NCBI RefSeq assembly: GCF_020711195.1
Contig: NZ_JAJFAT010000007.1
Coordinates: 1 to 64,000 of the forward strand
Direction: 5' to 3'
Origin: Halanaerobium polyolivorans
Lineage (GTDB): Bacteria; Bacillota; Halanaerobiia; Halanaerobiales; Halanaerobiaceae
Length of the DNA: 64,000 nt
Under the pieces are notes generated by a model. The model was not told the origin of the DNA and did not search any database. It worked only from the letters and a program-made list of their open reading frames with translations. Positions 1 to 9,577 of the stretch are shown piece by piece. Numbering within the stretch: the stretch's first letter is position 1; every line of letters begins with the position of its first letter. The position numbers and the translations under genes were made by a program.

Positions 1-234
1 GGAGCTTCTGGTATTTCAGCTGAGGATTTAAATACTGCTGTTGCTTATGGAGTTAATAAAGTTAATGTAAATACAGACTTTCAGCAGGCATTTACAGCCA
101 AGATAAAAGAAGTTTATGCAGAAAAGCCTGAACTTTATGATCCCCGCAAATACTGCGGCCCAGGTAGAGATGCGATTACTGAGAAAGTAAAAGAAAAAAT
201 TAAAATCTTGGGCAGCAATGATAAAGCCTGGTAA
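1..234 (+). CDS. fba: Fructose-bisphosphate aldolase class II, C-terminal fragment
   Basis: Partial gene: the window opens inside it and only the last 77 codons are present. The translation starts GASGISAEDLNTAVAYGV, continues with KVNVNTDFQQAFT, and ends with YDPRKYCGPGRDAI and a KILGSNDKAW tail. This is the usual end of class II (Zn-dependent) fructose-bisphosphate aldolases, where the GxSG loop and the NVNTD segment bind the substrate phosphates. The enzyme cleaves fructose 1,6-bisphosphate to DHAP and glyceraldehyde 3-phosphate in cytosolic glycolysis. A strong intrinsic terminator follows 26 bp downstream, so this is the last gene of its transcript. A close relative such as tagatose-bisphosphate aldolase cannot be excluded from the tail alone. 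Confidence 0.88.
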   Translation, partial: GASGISAEDLNTAVAYGVNKVNVNTDFQQAFTAKIKEVYAEKPELYDPRKYCGPGRDAITEKVKEKIKILGSNDKAW

Positions 235-260
235 TTTAAGGTTGATCTGAGAAATATATC

Positions 261-305
261 GAGGGGAAGTTGCCTTTTGGTGATTTCTCCTCTTTTTTCT
301 TTTTC
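261..305 (+). terminator. Intrinsic terminator after fba
   Basis: A 14-bp stem (261-274 pairing with 279-292, with several G-U pairs) closes a TTTT loop and is followed by a T-rich run from 293 to 305. It separates fba from the antiporter gene and argues against any antiporter start codon upstream of position 321. Confidence 0.85.
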
Positions 306-320
306 AGAAAGGAGTTTAAA

Positions 321-1340
321 TTGACACAGATCTGGTTTACATTTATTGTAATGGCCTTTTTTATTATAGTGGCAGGCACTTATATTTCGCTTTTTGGTGA
401 AATTATTGCCGATAAAAGTGGTTTAGGTCAGGTCTTTATCGGTGTTGTTTTGATCTCTTTAGCAACCTCACTGCCTGAGCTTGTTACAAGTATTACTTCT
501 GCTGTTGTAGGTGCACCTGATATAGCTGTTGGAAATGCATTTGGAAGTAATACCTTTAACCTCGCTATGCTTTCACTGGCTGATCTTCTGCAGGGACATG
601 GCCCTCTTTTACTTCGGGTTAACTACAGTCATATAATCACCGGCCTTTTGGGCATTCTACTTTCAGCCCTGGTAGTTTTCAGTTTGATCGTCTCCCACTT
701 CATGAATATTCATCTCAGTATTTTCGGAATAGGTATAGATAGTATAGTTTTACTTTTAAGTTATTTAGGTGGGATGATTCTAATTTTTAAATATGACAAA
801 AAAAATCCCCTGGATAAAAAACATAAGGTAAAAAAAGAAAAAACACATAAGTACAGTTATAAAACTGCTTTAATTGGTTTTGCTGCAGCTGCTGTGGTCA
901 TTCTCTTTAGTGGTATCCGTCTGACAACTACTGCCGAAGAGATTGCCCTTTTGACAGGTATTGATCAGAGTTTTATCGGTACTATTCTTGTTGCTGCTGC
1001 AACATCTTTACCAGAACTGGTAGCAATTATTGCAGCTGTAAAAATTAATGCCTATAATCTGGCTGTAGGTAATGTATTTGGCAGCAATATTGTAAATATG
1101 GCAGTTATATTTTTTGCCGATCTATTTTATCAGCAGGGAGTTCTGCTTGTAGATGCAAAAATAATTCATATTGTAACAGCAGTAGTAGGAATAATTATGA
1201 CAACCATTATTTTGATCGGGCTGTTTTATCGTTCCCGCCGCTCATTTTTATTTATGGGCTGGGATGCTATCCTGGCAGCTTTAGTTTATCTTGCCGGGGT
1301 TTATATATTATTTCAACTCGGACTAAACGTTATTATTTAA
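321..1340 (+). CDS. Calcium/sodium antiporter (CaCA family, YrbG-like)
   Basis: A 339-residue integral membrane cation/Ca2+ exchanger. It has the family's two inverted-repeat halves. The first alpha repeat contains ATSLPELVTS followed by GNAFGSNTFNLA; the second contains ATSLPELVAI followed by GNVFGSNIVNMAV. In NCX-type exchangers the Glu of each TSLPE motif and the GSN motif form the ion site. About ten hydrophobic helices are visible, split by a Lys-rich cytoplasmic loop near the middle. I chose TTG at 321 because AAGGAG lies at 309-314; an earlier in-frame start at 270 would sit inside the fba terminator. The likely role is Ca2+ or Na+ homeostasis in a salt-loving cell. The exact ion is not decidable from sequence. 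Confidence 0.85.
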   Translation: MTQIWFTFIVMAFFIIVAGTYISLFGEIIADKSGLGQVFIGVVLISLATSLPELVTSITSAVVGAPDIAVGNAFGSNTFNLAMLSLADLLQGHGPLLLRVNYSHIITGLLGILLSALVVFSLIVSHFMNIHLSIFGIGIDSIVLLLSYLGGMILIFKYDKKNPLDKKHKVKKEKTHKYSYKTALIGFAAAAVVILFSGIRLTTTAEEIALLTGIDQSFIGTILVAAATSLPELVAIIAAVKINAYNLAVGNVFGSNIVNMAVIFFADLFYQQGVLLVDAKIIHIVTAVVGIIMTTIILIGLFYRSRRSFLFMGWDAILAALVYLAGVYILFQLGLNVII

Positions 1341-1490
1341 AATAATTTGTTAAAAGCTTCGCTTACGTATTTAAATTGTTTTAATTATTGCTTGTCCGAA
1401 TGTATCAGTGTTTCTTAGATGAATGCGGACAAGCTAACAAATAATTAAAACTGCTTTAAATACTGCTCTGCTTTAATTACAAATTATTTT
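1339..1490. repeat. Long imperfect inverted repeat between antiporter gene and rho
   Basis: Four nested pairs of complementary blocks fold this region into one long interrupted hairpin: 1339-1350 with 1479-1490 (12 bp), 1367-1375 with 1455-1463 (9 bp), 1378-1389 with 1440-1451 (12 bp) and 1390-1398 with 1426-1434 (9 bp). The apical loop is about 27 nt. No T-run follows, so it is not a typical terminator. It could be a small MITE-like palindromic element or a structured leader of the rho transcript. Confidence 0.7.
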
Positions 1491-1512
1491 AAAATTATTT
1501 TAAATGAATAAC

Positions 1513-1540
1513 TTAACGATAGAGCAAACTTAAATATAAT
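1513..1540 (+). promoter_or_regulatory. Probable sigma-A promoter of rho
   Basis: A perfect -10 box TATAAT at 1535-1540 lies 16 bp downstream of a weak -35 TTAACG at 1513-1518. It sits just after the inverted repeat, about 28 bp upstream of the rho start. Confidence 0.5.
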
Positions 1541-1567
1541 TAAAGATACTAGAAAGGTGGACTTGAT

Positions 1568-2827
1568 GTGTTGAACATCAGTGAACTAGAGAGAAAAACA
1601 ATTACAGAATTACATGAAATTGCAAAAGAGATGGGGGTTTCCGGCTATTCTCAGATGAGAAAAAAAGATCTGATCTTTGCAATTTTGGAAAAAGGGACCG
1701 AACAAGGAGGTCATATTTTTGCTGAGGGAGTTTTAGAGATTATCAACACTGAAGGTTATGGTTTTTTAAGACCTTCTAAATATATTCCTTCCAGTGATGA
1801 TATTTACATATCTTCTTCGCAGATCAGACGTTTTGATCTTAGAACCGGTGATGTTGTCTCTGGACAGGTTAGAGAACCTAAAGACAGTGAAAAATATTTT
1901 GCTCTACTGAGGATCGAAGCTGTAAATTATCAGGATCCAGAAAAGGCTAGAGAAAGAGCCTATTTTGAGGATTTAACACCACTTTATCCAGAAGAGAGAT
2001 TCAAATTAGAATATCACAAAAATGAAATATCCACCCGTTTTATTGATTTAATTGCTCCGATCGGTAAGGGCCAGCGGGGGCTGCTTGTTTCTCCTCCTAA
2101 AGCCGGTAAAACCGTACTCTTAAAGAAAATTGCCAATAGTATCCGTCATAATTATCCGGAAACTAAGATGATGATCCTTTTAATTGATGAAAGACCGGAA
2201 GAAGTAACAGACATGAGGCGTTCGGTTGATGCTGAGGTTATCAGCTCTACCTTTGATGAACCACCAGAAGAACATATACAGGTTGCCAAACTGGTTTTAG
2301 AAAAAGCCAAAAGACTGGTTGAACATAAAAATGATGTTGTTATTTTGCTGGACAGTATTACCAGACTGGCCAGAGCATCAAATGTAACAATACCACCCAG
2401 TGGGAGAACCCTCTCAGGTGGGCTTGATCCAACCGCAATGCATTTTCCCAAGCGCTTTTTTGGAGCTGCTCGAAATATAGAAGAAGGTGGTAGTCTAACC
2501 ATAATTGCAACCTCACTTGTTGATACAGGGAGCAGGATGGATGATGTTATCTATGAAGAGTTTAAAGGCACAGGTAATATGGAACTCCATCTGAGCAGAA
2601 GACTGGCTGAAAAAAGACTTTTCCCTGCTATTGATATCAACCGTTCTGGAACAAGAAAAGAAGAAATGCTGCTGGGAGAAAAAGAACTGGAAATAATCTG
2701 GAAATTACGTCAGCAGACTGCTGATTTAACAGATTATGAGCTCAGTCATACTTTTTTAAAGCAGCTTAAAAATACCCAGAATAATGAAGAACTGCTTAAA
2801 ACATTAGATAAGATATTTAGCAATTGA
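1568..2827 (+). CDS. rho: Transcription termination factor Rho
   Basis: Hexameric RNA helicase/ATPase that ends transcription at Rho-dependent sites. The 419-residue length equals the E. coli protein. Domains in order: Rho N-terminal helical domain (1-45), cold-shock-like RNA-binding domain (about 50-120, with GYGFLR), and the RecA-like ATPase. The Walker A motif SPPKAGKT lies near residue 175, Walker B is [12 protein letters not shown], and the Q-loop segment is [16 protein letters not shown] took GTG at 1568, seven bases after AGGTGG; the in-frame TTG at 1571 is an alternative. rpmE follows, as in Bacillus. The upstream palindrome may belong to its leader; rho autoregulation is known in other bacteria but is not shown here. 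Confidence 0.97.
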   Translation: MLNISELERKTITELHEIAKEMGVSGYSQMRKKDLIFAILEKGTEQGGHIFAEGVLEIINTEGYGFLRPSKYIPSSDDIYISSSQIRRFDLRTGDVVSGQVREPKDSEKYFALLRIEAVNYQDPEKARERAYFEDLTPLYPEERFKLEYHKNEISTRFIDLIAPIGKGQRGLLVSPPKAGKTVLLKKIANSIRHNYPETKMMILLIDERPEEVTDMRRSVDAEVISSTFDEPPEEHIQVAKLVLEKAKRLVEHKNDVVILLDSITRLARASNVTIPPSGRTLSGGLDPTAMHFPKRFFGAARNIEEGGSLTIIATSLVDTGSRMDDVIYEEFKGTGNMELHLSRRLAEKRLFPAIDINRSGTRKEEMLLGEKELEIIWKLRQQTADLTDYELSHTFLKQLKNTQNNEELLKTLDKIFSN

Positions 2828-2833
2828 TTTTGC

Positions 2834-2862
2834 TTGCATAGCTAATAGTGCTGTGTTATAAT
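2834..2862 (+). promoter_or_regulatory. Sigma-A promoter of rpmE
   Basis: TTGCAT at 2834-2839, a 17-bp spacer, and TATAAT at 2857-2862. It begins within 10 bp of the rho stop codon and gives rpmE its own promoter with a leader of roughly 85 nt. Confidence 0.7.
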
Positions 2863-2954
2863 ATACTCTAGCTTGAGAATTATGTCTTTACTCCGATTTA
2901 ACTAGATTAATTTATCGGTTAAAAATAATAATGTATGCAAGAGAGGTGATATAG

Positions 2955-3179
2955 ATGCGTGAAGGAATCCACCCAGATGTTAAAGAAACCACAGTAGCCT
3001 GTGCCTGCGGCGAGGTTTATCATACTAAGTCAACCAAAGAGGATATTAGAGTTGAGGTATGTTCCAGCTGTCATCCATTCTATACAGGAAAACAGCGTAA
3101 AGCTAAAAAAGGTGGTCGTGTTGAAAGATTTAATAAAAAATATGGGATTTCAGAAGAATCAGAAGAAGATTCTGAATAG
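2955..3179 (+). CDS. rpmE: 50S ribosomal protein L31
   Basis: A 74-residue L31 of the zinc-binding (C+) type: it keeps CxC at residues 16 and 18 and CxxC at 36 and 39, with the family start MREGIHP and the segment [20 protein letters not shown]. It is a component of the large ribosomal subunit that bridges to the 30S head. GAGAGGTGA lies just before the ATG. The acidic tail (EESEEDSE) slightly extends the usual length. It is flanked by its own promoter and terminator, so it is probably transcribed alone. Confidence 0.97.
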   Translation: MREGIHPDVKETTVACACGEVYHTKSTKEDIRVEVCSSCHPFYTGKQRKAKKGGRVERFNKKYGISEESEEDSE

Positions 3180-3207
3180 AACGGAAGAGAAATCCTTTTT
3201 TTCTGCT

Positions 3208-3236
3208 GCAGGGCTTAATAGCTCTGCTTTTTTTTT
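3208..3236 (+). terminator. Intrinsic terminator after rpmE
   Basis: GCAGGGCT at 3208-3215 pairs with AGCTCTGC at 3220-3227 around a TAAT loop (one G-U pair) and is followed by nine T residues. Confidence 0.85.
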
Positions 3237-3319
3237 AGAAATTTTTTAAAGCAAGTAAAAGCACAGTTATTTTTATCATTATTTATTTAAGAAATAAAAG
3301 TTCATATTGGGGTGAGTTG

Positions 3320-3901
3320 ATGTACAAGATTACAAAAAGCGGCTGGATTGAAGTTATCACTGGATCTATGTACTGTGGTAAAAGCGAAGAATTGATCCGC
3401 AGACTGCGTCGAGTTAAAATAGCCAAACAAAAAATAAGGGTTTTTAAAGCTTTAATTGATGATAGATATAATAAAAATGATGTGGTTTCTCACAGTGGAA
3501 ACAGTTTAGAGGCAATTCCTATTGAAAAAGCAGATGAGATTTTAGAGCAGATAGATGATACGGTAAATGTAGTTGGAATCGATGAAGCTCAATTTTTCAG
3601 TCAAGATTTAATTGAAATCTGTGAAAAGCTTGCTGATCGTGGGATCAGAGTTATTATAGCAGGTTTAGATAGAGATTTTCGCAGTGAGCCTTTTGGTCCA
3701 ATGCCGGAATTGATGGCCAGGGCAGAATATGTAGATAAGCTTCATGCTATCTGTATTCAGTGTGGAGAACCAGCCAGCAGAACTCAGCGCTTGATAGATG
3801 GAGAACCGGCAGCTTATGATGATCCAGTTATTTTAGTTGCTGCTTCAGAAGTATATGAAGCTCGCTGTAGAAGTTGTCATCAGGTTAAAGAAGCGGATTA
3901 A
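3320..3901 (+). CDS. tdk: Thymidine kinase (class II)
   Basis: A 193-residue class II thymidine kinase that phosphorylates thymidine to dTMP in the salvage pathway. The P-loop reads [11 protein letters not shown] (residues 15-25), the Walker B-like DEAQFF follows, and a C-terminal zinc lasso is formed by CIQC and CRSC. The ATG at 3320 sits behind GGGGTGA; a TTG three bases upstream is less likely. It begins the tdk-prfA-prmC-sua5 string and is followed by prfA after 32 bp, the same order as in Bacillus. Confidence 0.95.
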   Translation: MYKITKSGWIEVITGSMYCGKSEELIRRLRRVKIAKQKIRVFKALIDDRYNKNDVVSHSGNSLEAIPIEKADEILEQIDDTVNVVGIDEAQFFSQDLIEICEKLADRGIRVIIAGLDRDFRSEPFGPMPELMARAEYVDKLHAICIQCGEPASRTQRLIDGEPAAYDDPVILVAASEVYEARCRSCHQVKEAD

Positions 3902-3933
3902 AATTATTTAAAGTAGAAGAGGTGAGATTATTA

Positions 3934-5007
3934 ATGTTCGATTTAGAAGAAAAAATGGATAAACTTGTGGATAAATATCAAGCTTTAAACAAAAAATTAA
4001 GTGATCCAGAAGTTATCAATGACAGCAGTAAATATCAAAAATTATTGAAAAAACATGCTAAATTAAAGAAAATTGTAGATAAATATAAAGAATATAAAGA
4101 GCTTAAACAGGGTATAGAAGAAGCCGAAGAAATGATAGAGCTGGAAGATGATCCGGAAATGCAGGAATTAGCAGAAATGGAAATAGAAGAATTACAGCCA
4201 AGCAAAGAAAAATTAGAAGAACAGCTTCCGATCATGCTCTTACCAGATGATCCCAATGACGAGAAAAACGTAATAGTTGAGATTAGATCAGGTGCCGGTG
4301 GAGATGAGGCAGCACTTTTTGCAGCAGATCTATTTCGGATGTACAGCCGCTATTCCGAAAGCCAGGGCTGGAAGGTAGAAGTAATGAATGCCAATCCATC
4401 TGGTGTTGGTGGCTATAAGGAAATTATCTTTACAGTTGAAGGTGCTGAAGTATATAAGTACCTTAAATATGAAAGTGGAGTTCACAGGGTACAGAGGGTT
4501 CCTTCCACGGAATCAAGCGGCAGGATCCATACTTCTACAGCAACCGTTGCTGTTTTACCGGAAGCTGAAGAGGTAGATATAGATATAGATGCCAATGATT
4601 TAAGAATTGATGTTTATCGTTCCAGTGGACCTGGAGGCCAGAGTGTAAACACAACAGACTCTGCGGTTAGAATTACCCATGAACCAACCGATATAACCGT
4701 GTCCTGTCAGGATGAAAAATCACAGCATAAAAATAAAGCTAAAGCGATGCGGATTTTAAGGGCCAGAGTTCAGGAAAAAATAGAGCAGGAAAAACAGGCC
4801 AAAAGGGCAGAAGCCCGCAAATCACAGGTTGGAACAGGGGACCGCAGTGAAAAGATTAGAACCTATAACTTCCCTCAAGGAAGGGTAAGTGACCACCGGA
4901 TTAATTTAACCGTTCACCAGCTTGATAAAATACTCGATGGAGATTTAGCACCGGTTATAGATGCCTTAATCGAGGAGGATAATATTAAGAGATTGGAGAA
5001 GATATAA
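3934..5007 (+). CDS. prfA: Peptide chain release factor 1
   Basis: RF1 terminates translation at UAA and UAG. It has 357 residues. The catalytic GGQ motif is in [17 protein letters not shown]. The codon-recognition tripeptide is PST in [14 protein letters not shown], the position of the RF1 PxT motif (RF2 would show SPF). I chose ATG 3934 because GAGGTGAG ends eight bases upstream; a GTG further upstream lies inside that ribosome-binding site. prmC, which methylates the GGQ glutamine, starts three bases after the stop, consistent with translational coupling. Confidence 0.97.
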   Translation: MFDLEEKMDKLVDKYQALNKKLSDPEVINDSSKYQKLLKKHAKLKKIVDKYKEYKELKQGIEEAEEMIELEDDPEMQELAEMEIEELQPSKEKLEEQLPIMLLPDDPNDEKNVIVEIRSGAGGDEAALFAADLFRMYSRYSESQGWKVEVMNANPSGVGGYKEIIFTVEGAEVYKYLKYESGVHRVQRVPSTESSGRIHTSTATVAVLPEAEEVDIDIDANDLRIDVYRSSGPGGQSVNTTDSAVRITHEPTDITVSCQDEKSQHKNKAKAMRILRARVQEKIEQEKQAKRAEARKSQVGTGDRSEKIRTYNFPQGRVSDHRINLTVHQLDKILDGDLAPVIDALIEEDNIKRLEKI

Positions 5008-5009
5008 GG

Positions 5010-5870
5010 GTGAATATTAAAGAACTTCTCAATAAAACAGACGATTTTCTGGCCCAGAGGGGCATAGAGAGTTCTCGCCTTGATGCAGAAGTACTGATGG
5101 CAGAACTGCTTGATATGGAGAGGATCCATCTTTATGTTAAATATGATTACCCCTTAAAAGCAGAGGAGATAAAAAAATATCGGGAAATGGTCAAAGAAAG
5201 AGCTAAGCGAATCCCTTTGGCTTATATTATTGGCAAAAAAGAATTCATGTCTTTAGAATTTGAGCTATCAGAAGCTGTTTTGATTCCCAGACCAGACACC
5301 GAAAATCTGGTTGAAGAGGTAATTAGCTACTGCCGGGAAAAAGAACTCCAAAAACCACAGATCATTGATGTGGGCTGTGGTAGTGGAGCTATTGCAGTTA
5401 GTCTGGCCTATTATCTAGAAGGTGCCAGGGTTGTAGGTTCTGATATTTCAAAGGATGCCCTTAAGATTGCCCGCCACAACCTAAAAAAATTTGAACTTGA
5501 AGAAAGAATAAGTGTTGTCCGCAGTGATCTGCTGACAGAATTTATCAAACGGGAGATCAGTGAAATTGACATTATAGTTTCTAACCCTCCCTATATTTCG
5601 GAAAAAGAAATGGAAGAACTGCCACCTGAGGTAAAAAAAGAACCCAGAACAGCACTGGCAGCAGGTAAAGAGGGACTAGATTTTTATCAAAAACTGATTC
5701 CCCAGGCAGAAAAAGTGCTCAAAAAAGAGGGGATGCTTTTTTTAGAAATTGCTTCACAACAGGCAGAGGCTGTATTCGATATTTTTGGTGAAAATTGGAG
5801 TCAGCTTGAGTTAATAAAAGACTATGCAGATCATGATAGAATTATTTCAGCTAAGTATGAGGGAGAATAG
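5010..5870 (+). CDS. prmC: Release factor glutamine methyltransferase
   Basis: SAM-dependent enzyme that N5-methylates the GGQ glutamine of release factors. It has 286 residues: an N-terminal helical substrate-binding domain (about 1-80), then a Rossmann methyltransferase domain with IDVGCGSGAIAVSLA (about 119-133) and the catalytic NPPY at residues 192-195. It starts with GTG at 5010 behind GGAGAAG, two bases after the prfA stop codon, so the enzyme and its substrate are encoded together. Confidence 0.96.
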   Translation: MNIKELLNKTDDFLAQRGIESSRLDAEVLMAELLDMERIHLYVKYDYPLKAEEIKKYREMVKERAKRIPLAYIIGKKEFMSLEFELSEAVLIPRPDTENLVEEVISYCREKELQKPQIIDVGCGSGAIAVSLAYYLEGARVVGSDISKDALKIARHNLKKFELEERISVVRSDLLTEFIKREISEIDIIVSNPPYISEKEMEELPPEVKKEPRTALAAGKEGLDFYQKLIPQAEKVLKKEGMLFLEIASQQAEAVFDIFGENWSQLELIKDYADHDRIISAKYEGE

Positions 5871-5877
5871 TTAAAAG

Positions 5878-6930
5878 ATGAGCTATCAAACAGAAATTAT
5901 TAAAACCAATAATGATGATCAGGCAGTAGAAAAAGCTGCTAAGCTGCTTAAAAAAGGTGAGCTGGTAGCCATACCAACCGAAACTGTTTATGGTCTGGCA
6001 GCAGATGCTTTAAATCCAGAAGCTGTTCAAAAGATTTTTAAAGCTAAGGGTAGACCCCAGGATAATCCCCTCATTGTTCACATTGGAGCGCAAAAAGATT
6101 TAGAAAAATTAATCTCGGAAATAGTTTCCAAACGAGCCCAAAAACTTATCGATAATTACTGGCCTGGACCTTTAACCTTAATTTTTAAAAAAAGTTCTTT
6201 AGTTCCAGCTGAGACTTCAGCCGGATTGGATACAGTTGCGGTTAGAATGCCCTCTCATCCCTTAACACTGGCTCTTCTGCAGAAAAGCGGTCTGGTTTTA
6301 GCAGCTCCAAGTGCAAACACTTCGGGTTATCCCAGCCCAACAACAGCTGAACATGTTTATGCTGATCTCAAAAATAAAATACCCCTGATCTTAGATGGGG
6401 GTAATTGTGAGGTTGGTGTTGAATCAACCGTTATCGACCTCAGTCAAAAAGAGGCAGTTGTCTTAAGACCGGGAGGTATCAGCAGAGAGGAACTGGCAGA
6501 ATTTTTAGGAGAAGAACTAAGATTAAATAATAGCTTAGATAATGATCAAGCAGGAGTAATTTCACCCGGGATGAAATATAGACATTATGCTCCCCAAAAA
6601 AATTTATATATTTTTGAAACTGCAAAAAAAGATTTGCTTTTCAAGCGAGCTGAAGAGAAAAAAATAGCTCTAATAATTTCACGGCAGACTGAGCTGGGTC
6701 AACAAGAAGAAAAGCTCAAAATCATCAGAGCCTATGATAGGGAAAATCCAGCCGAGCTGGCCCGAAAGTTATTTGCTCTTTTAAGAGAACTTGATAATGA
6801 TCCTGAGGTAGAAGAGATTTATATAGAAGAATTAGCTCAGGAAGGTTTAGGAGAGACTTTGATGAACAGGATCTATAAGGCAGCAGCAGCAAAAGATGAA
6901 GCTCAACCAGGAGGTGGAGACAATTCATAG
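5878..6930 (+). CDS. L-threonylcarbamoyladenylate synthase (Sua5 type)
   Basis: Makes threonylcarbamoyl-AMP from threonine, bicarbonate and ATP for the tRNA t6A37 modification. At 350 residues it is the long Sua5 form: a YrdC/TsaC domain (about 10-200, with PTETVYGLAADA, KAKGRPQDNPLIVH and APSANTSGYPSPTTAEHV) followed by a C-terminal Sua5 domain (about 225-340). It starts with ATG at 5878, seven bases after the prmC stop. The next gene begins inside its last codons. It corresponds to Bacillus ywlC by position and family. Confidence 0.94.
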   Translation: MSYQTEIIKTNNDDQAVEKAAKLLKKGELVAIPTETVYGLAADALNPEAVQKIFKAKGRPQDNPLIVHIGAQKDLEKLISEIVSKRAQKLIDNYWPGPLTLIFKKSSLVPAETSAGLDTVAVRMPSHPLTLALLQKSGLVLAAPSANTSGYPSPTTAEHVYADLKNKIPLILDGGNCEVGVESTVIDLSQKEAVVLRPGGISREELAEFLGEELRLNNSLDNDQAGVISPGMKYRHYAPQKNLYIFETAKKDLLFKRAEEKKIALIISRQTELGQQEEKLKIIRAYDRENPAELARKLFALLRELDNDPEVEEIYIEELAQEGLGETLMNRIYKAAAAKDEAQPGGGDNS

Positions 6931-7396
6931 AATTTTATTTGTCTGTACAGGAAATACCTGTCGAAGTCCGATGGCAGAATATCTTTTAAAAGATATGATC
7001 AAAGAGTCCCAAGAGGTTGACATAGATAATTGGGAGATAATATCTGCAGGAATTTCTGCAATAAAAGGTGTTCAAGCAAACGAAAAAACTAGCAAGGTTA
7101 TGTCAGAATTGGGGATAGACTTAGCTAAACACAGTTCTAAAAATATCAAAGATATAGATTTAAAAAAAGAAGATATTATTATTACCATGAGCCGTAAACA
7201 CAGCCGTTTTCTACTTTTAGAATATCCAGATTTAGCCGATAAAATATTTACCCTAAAAGAATTTGCCGAAGAAGAAGAGAGAGATGTTGAAGATCCCTTT
7301 GGATTATCTTTAGAGGTCTATAGGGAAACCAGAGATGAATTAGAAAAAGAATTGAAAAAAATATTGCTTAAATTAAAGGATTTTAGTTCAGATTAA
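6896..7396 (+). CDS. Low-molecular-weight protein phosphatase (YwlE-like)
   Basis: Low-molecular-weight PTP-fold phosphatase. The P-loop CTGNTCRSP carries the catalytic Cys and Arg, and the general-acid DP appears in VEDPFGLSLEVYRETRDELE. The Thr in CTGNT is the residue that favours phospho-arginine in Bacillus YwlE; whether that applies here is inference. The start is uncertain. ATG 6896 has no good ribosome-binding site, whereas AGGAGGTGG at 6909-6917 is perfectly placed for an ATT codon at 6923, which would give the short N-terminus normal for this family. It overlaps the end of the sua5-type gene in either case. Confidence 0.92.
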   Translation: MKLNQEVETIHRILFVCTGNTCRSPMAEYLLKDMIKESQEVDIDNWEIISAGISAIKGVQANEKTSKVMSELGIDLAKHSSKNIKDIDLKKEDIIITMSRKHSRFLLLEYPDLADKIFTLKEFAEEEERDVEDPFGLSLEVYRETRDELEKELKKILLKLKDFSSD

Positions 7397-7452
7397 AAGG
7401 TCTAATCAGATTTAAGTAGAATAAATAATAATAAGACGCTTTTAACAATTAA

Positions 7453-8118
<666 letters not shown>

Positions 8119-8162
8119 TTTAAATTTGATTATGCAAAAAATATTTTGGGGAGGGAAGTTAA

Positions 8163-9209
8163 TTGCAATACTTAGCTGCATTTTTAATCAGTTTAATAAT
8201 TTCGCTTTTAAGCACCCCCCTTATAATTAAATTAAGCAGCAGCTTATCTATAGTAGACAAACCAGGCAGAAGAAAGATCAATACAGAAATAGTACCAACT
8301 GCAGGTGGGATAGCAATTTATCTTGCCTTTATGATAACAGCTTTAGTTGTTCTTCCTTTGGGAGAGACCTTAAAAGGAATTTTGATCGGGGGCAGTTTTA
8401 TGCTCATAGTTGGCTTACTTGATGATAAATATGTGATTTCAGCTCCCCTTAAATTTTCTGCTCAGATTGTTGGTGCCTTGATTTTGATAGCTTATGGGGT
8501 TAGAATAAATTTTATTACCAACCCCTTAGGAGGACTCTTATACCTGGGAATCTTTTCAATTCCCTTTACGGTTTTCTGGATTGTCAGCATTATCAATACC
8601 ATTAACTTAATCGATGGACTTGATGGTTTAGCGGCAGGAGTTGCAATAATTGCTGTTTCAACCCTTTTTGTGGTTGCTTTACAGCAGAATCAGACAACTG
8701 CAGCCCTCTTAGCTTTGATAACAGCAGGCAGCTGTTTAGGCTTTTTAAAATATAATTTTAATCCGGCCCGCATCTTTATGGGAGATACCGGATCAATGTT
8801 TATCGGTTACATAATAGCAGCTGTTTCCATTACCGGTGCTTTAAAAAGTGCAGCTGCAGTTACAATTTTTGTTCCCATGCTGGCTTTAGCAGTTCCAATT
8901 TTAGACACAACCTTTGCCATAATCAGGCGAGTTTTTAATGATCGCCCAATTGGGGAAGCAGACCAGGGCCATATTCATCACCGTCTCCTGGCAATTGGCA
9001 TGAACCAGAAACAGGCTGTAATTTCAGTTTATATACTCAGCCTGGTCTTAGGAGCAGTAGCAGTTATAATTAATGGATTTCAGTTCAATTCTGCCTTTTT
9101 AATTTTTGCAGCAGTTATTTTAATGATTATTTTAGGAGCCAGAAAGCTGGGACTTTTTTCAGTTAAAATCCCTAAAGACGGGCGTTCTCTGGAAGACAGC
9201 CAAACATAG
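8163..9209 (+). CDS. Undecaprenyl-phosphate GlcNAc-1-phosphate transferase (TagO/WecA family)
   Basis: A membrane transferase of the MraY/WecA/TagO family, 348 residues with about ten hydrophobic helices. It attaches a sugar-1-phosphate, usually GlcNAc-1-P, to undecaprenyl phosphate to start cell-surface polymers. Visible motifs are VDKPGRRK near the N-terminus, LDDKYVIS (Mg2+ site), NTINLIDGLDGLAAG, FMGDTGSMFIGY and the cytoplasmic HIHHRLL. TTG 8163 follows GGGGAGGG. In this diderm setting it could start O-antigen-like chains or the secondary wall polymer that SLH domains bind; sequence alone does not decide. Confidence 0.9.
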   Translation: MQYLAAFLISLIISLLSTPLIIKLSSSLSIVDKPGRRKINTEIVPTAGGIAIYLAFMITALVVLPLGETLKGILIGGSFMLIVGLLDDKYVISAPLKFSAQIVGALILIAYGVRINFITNPLGGLLYLGIFSIPFTVFWIVSIINTINLIDGLDGLAAGVAIIAVSTLFVVALQQNQTTAALLALITAGSCLGFLKYNFNPARIFMGDTGSMFIGYIIAAVSITGALKSAAAVTIFVPMLALAVPILDTTFAIIRRVFNDRPIGEADQGHIHHRLLAIGMNQKQAVISVYILSLVLGAVAVIINGFQFNSAFLIFAAVILMIILGARKLGLFSVKIPKDGRSLEDSQT

Positions 9210-9264
9210 CAATTGCAAGAAAATTGCGAATTTAAGGATATTGTTGTTTTTTTCACAAAGTTAC

Positions 9265-9293
9265 TTGCATATTGAATTAATCTGTAATAAAAT
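9265..9293 (+). promoter_or_regulatory. Probable promoter of the atp operon
   Basis: TTGCAT at 9265-9270, a 17-bp spacer and TAAAAT at 9288-9293, ending 20 bp before the first atp gene. Confidence 0.55.
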
Positions 9294-9312
9294 ATTGAAA
9301 AGGTAAGATTAT

Positions 9313-9534
9313 ATGGATAAAAATAATTGGAATCAAATTTTAAGAGCTCTGTCACTTTTAACCCAGGTAGGTCTGATCATTATTATATCTGGGGGAATTG
9401 GTTTTGCTTTTGGTTATTTTATCGATTACCTTTTAAATTTTGAATTATTGTTTAAATTAACTGGACTTCTAGTTGGTTTAGGAGCCGGTTTTTATACTGT
9501 TTATAAACTGCTTATTTCCACGTTTGATGACTAA
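9313..9534 (+). CDS. atpZ: AtpZ/AtpI-family small membrane protein
   Basis: A 73-residue protein with two transmembrane helices (about 15-38 and 45-66) separated by a short loop, of the AtpZ type (putative Fo-associated Mg2+/Ca2+ protein) that starts many Firmicute atp operons. The Gly-rich first helix (SGGIGFAFGYFID) and Gly-rich second helix (GLLVGLGAGFYTVYKL) fit the family. The function is not settled; roles in c-ring assembly or cation uptake have been proposed. It lies 43 bp before atpB. Confidence 0.82.
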   Translation: MDKNNWNQILRALSLLTQVGLIIIISGGIGFAFGYFIDYLLNFELLFKLTGLLVGLGAGFYTVYKLLISTFDD

Positions 9535-9577
9535 AAAAAGAAAAGACTAAATTATTATTAGGAGAGGAGGAATTATA

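Noticed and set aside
270-320. Upstream in-frame start for the CaCA antiporter gene
   Set aside because: The segment lies in the fba terminator stem and T-run; TTG 321 has a proper ribosome-binding site.
2152-2502. Minus-strand open frame inside rho
   Set aside because: Antisense shadow of the conserved Rho ATPase domain; no ribosome-binding site and a low-complexity product.
3001-3249. Second open frame overlapping rpmE
   Set aside because: It lies over the well-conserved L31 gene in another frame, runs into the terminator and has no ribosome-binding site or recognisable family.
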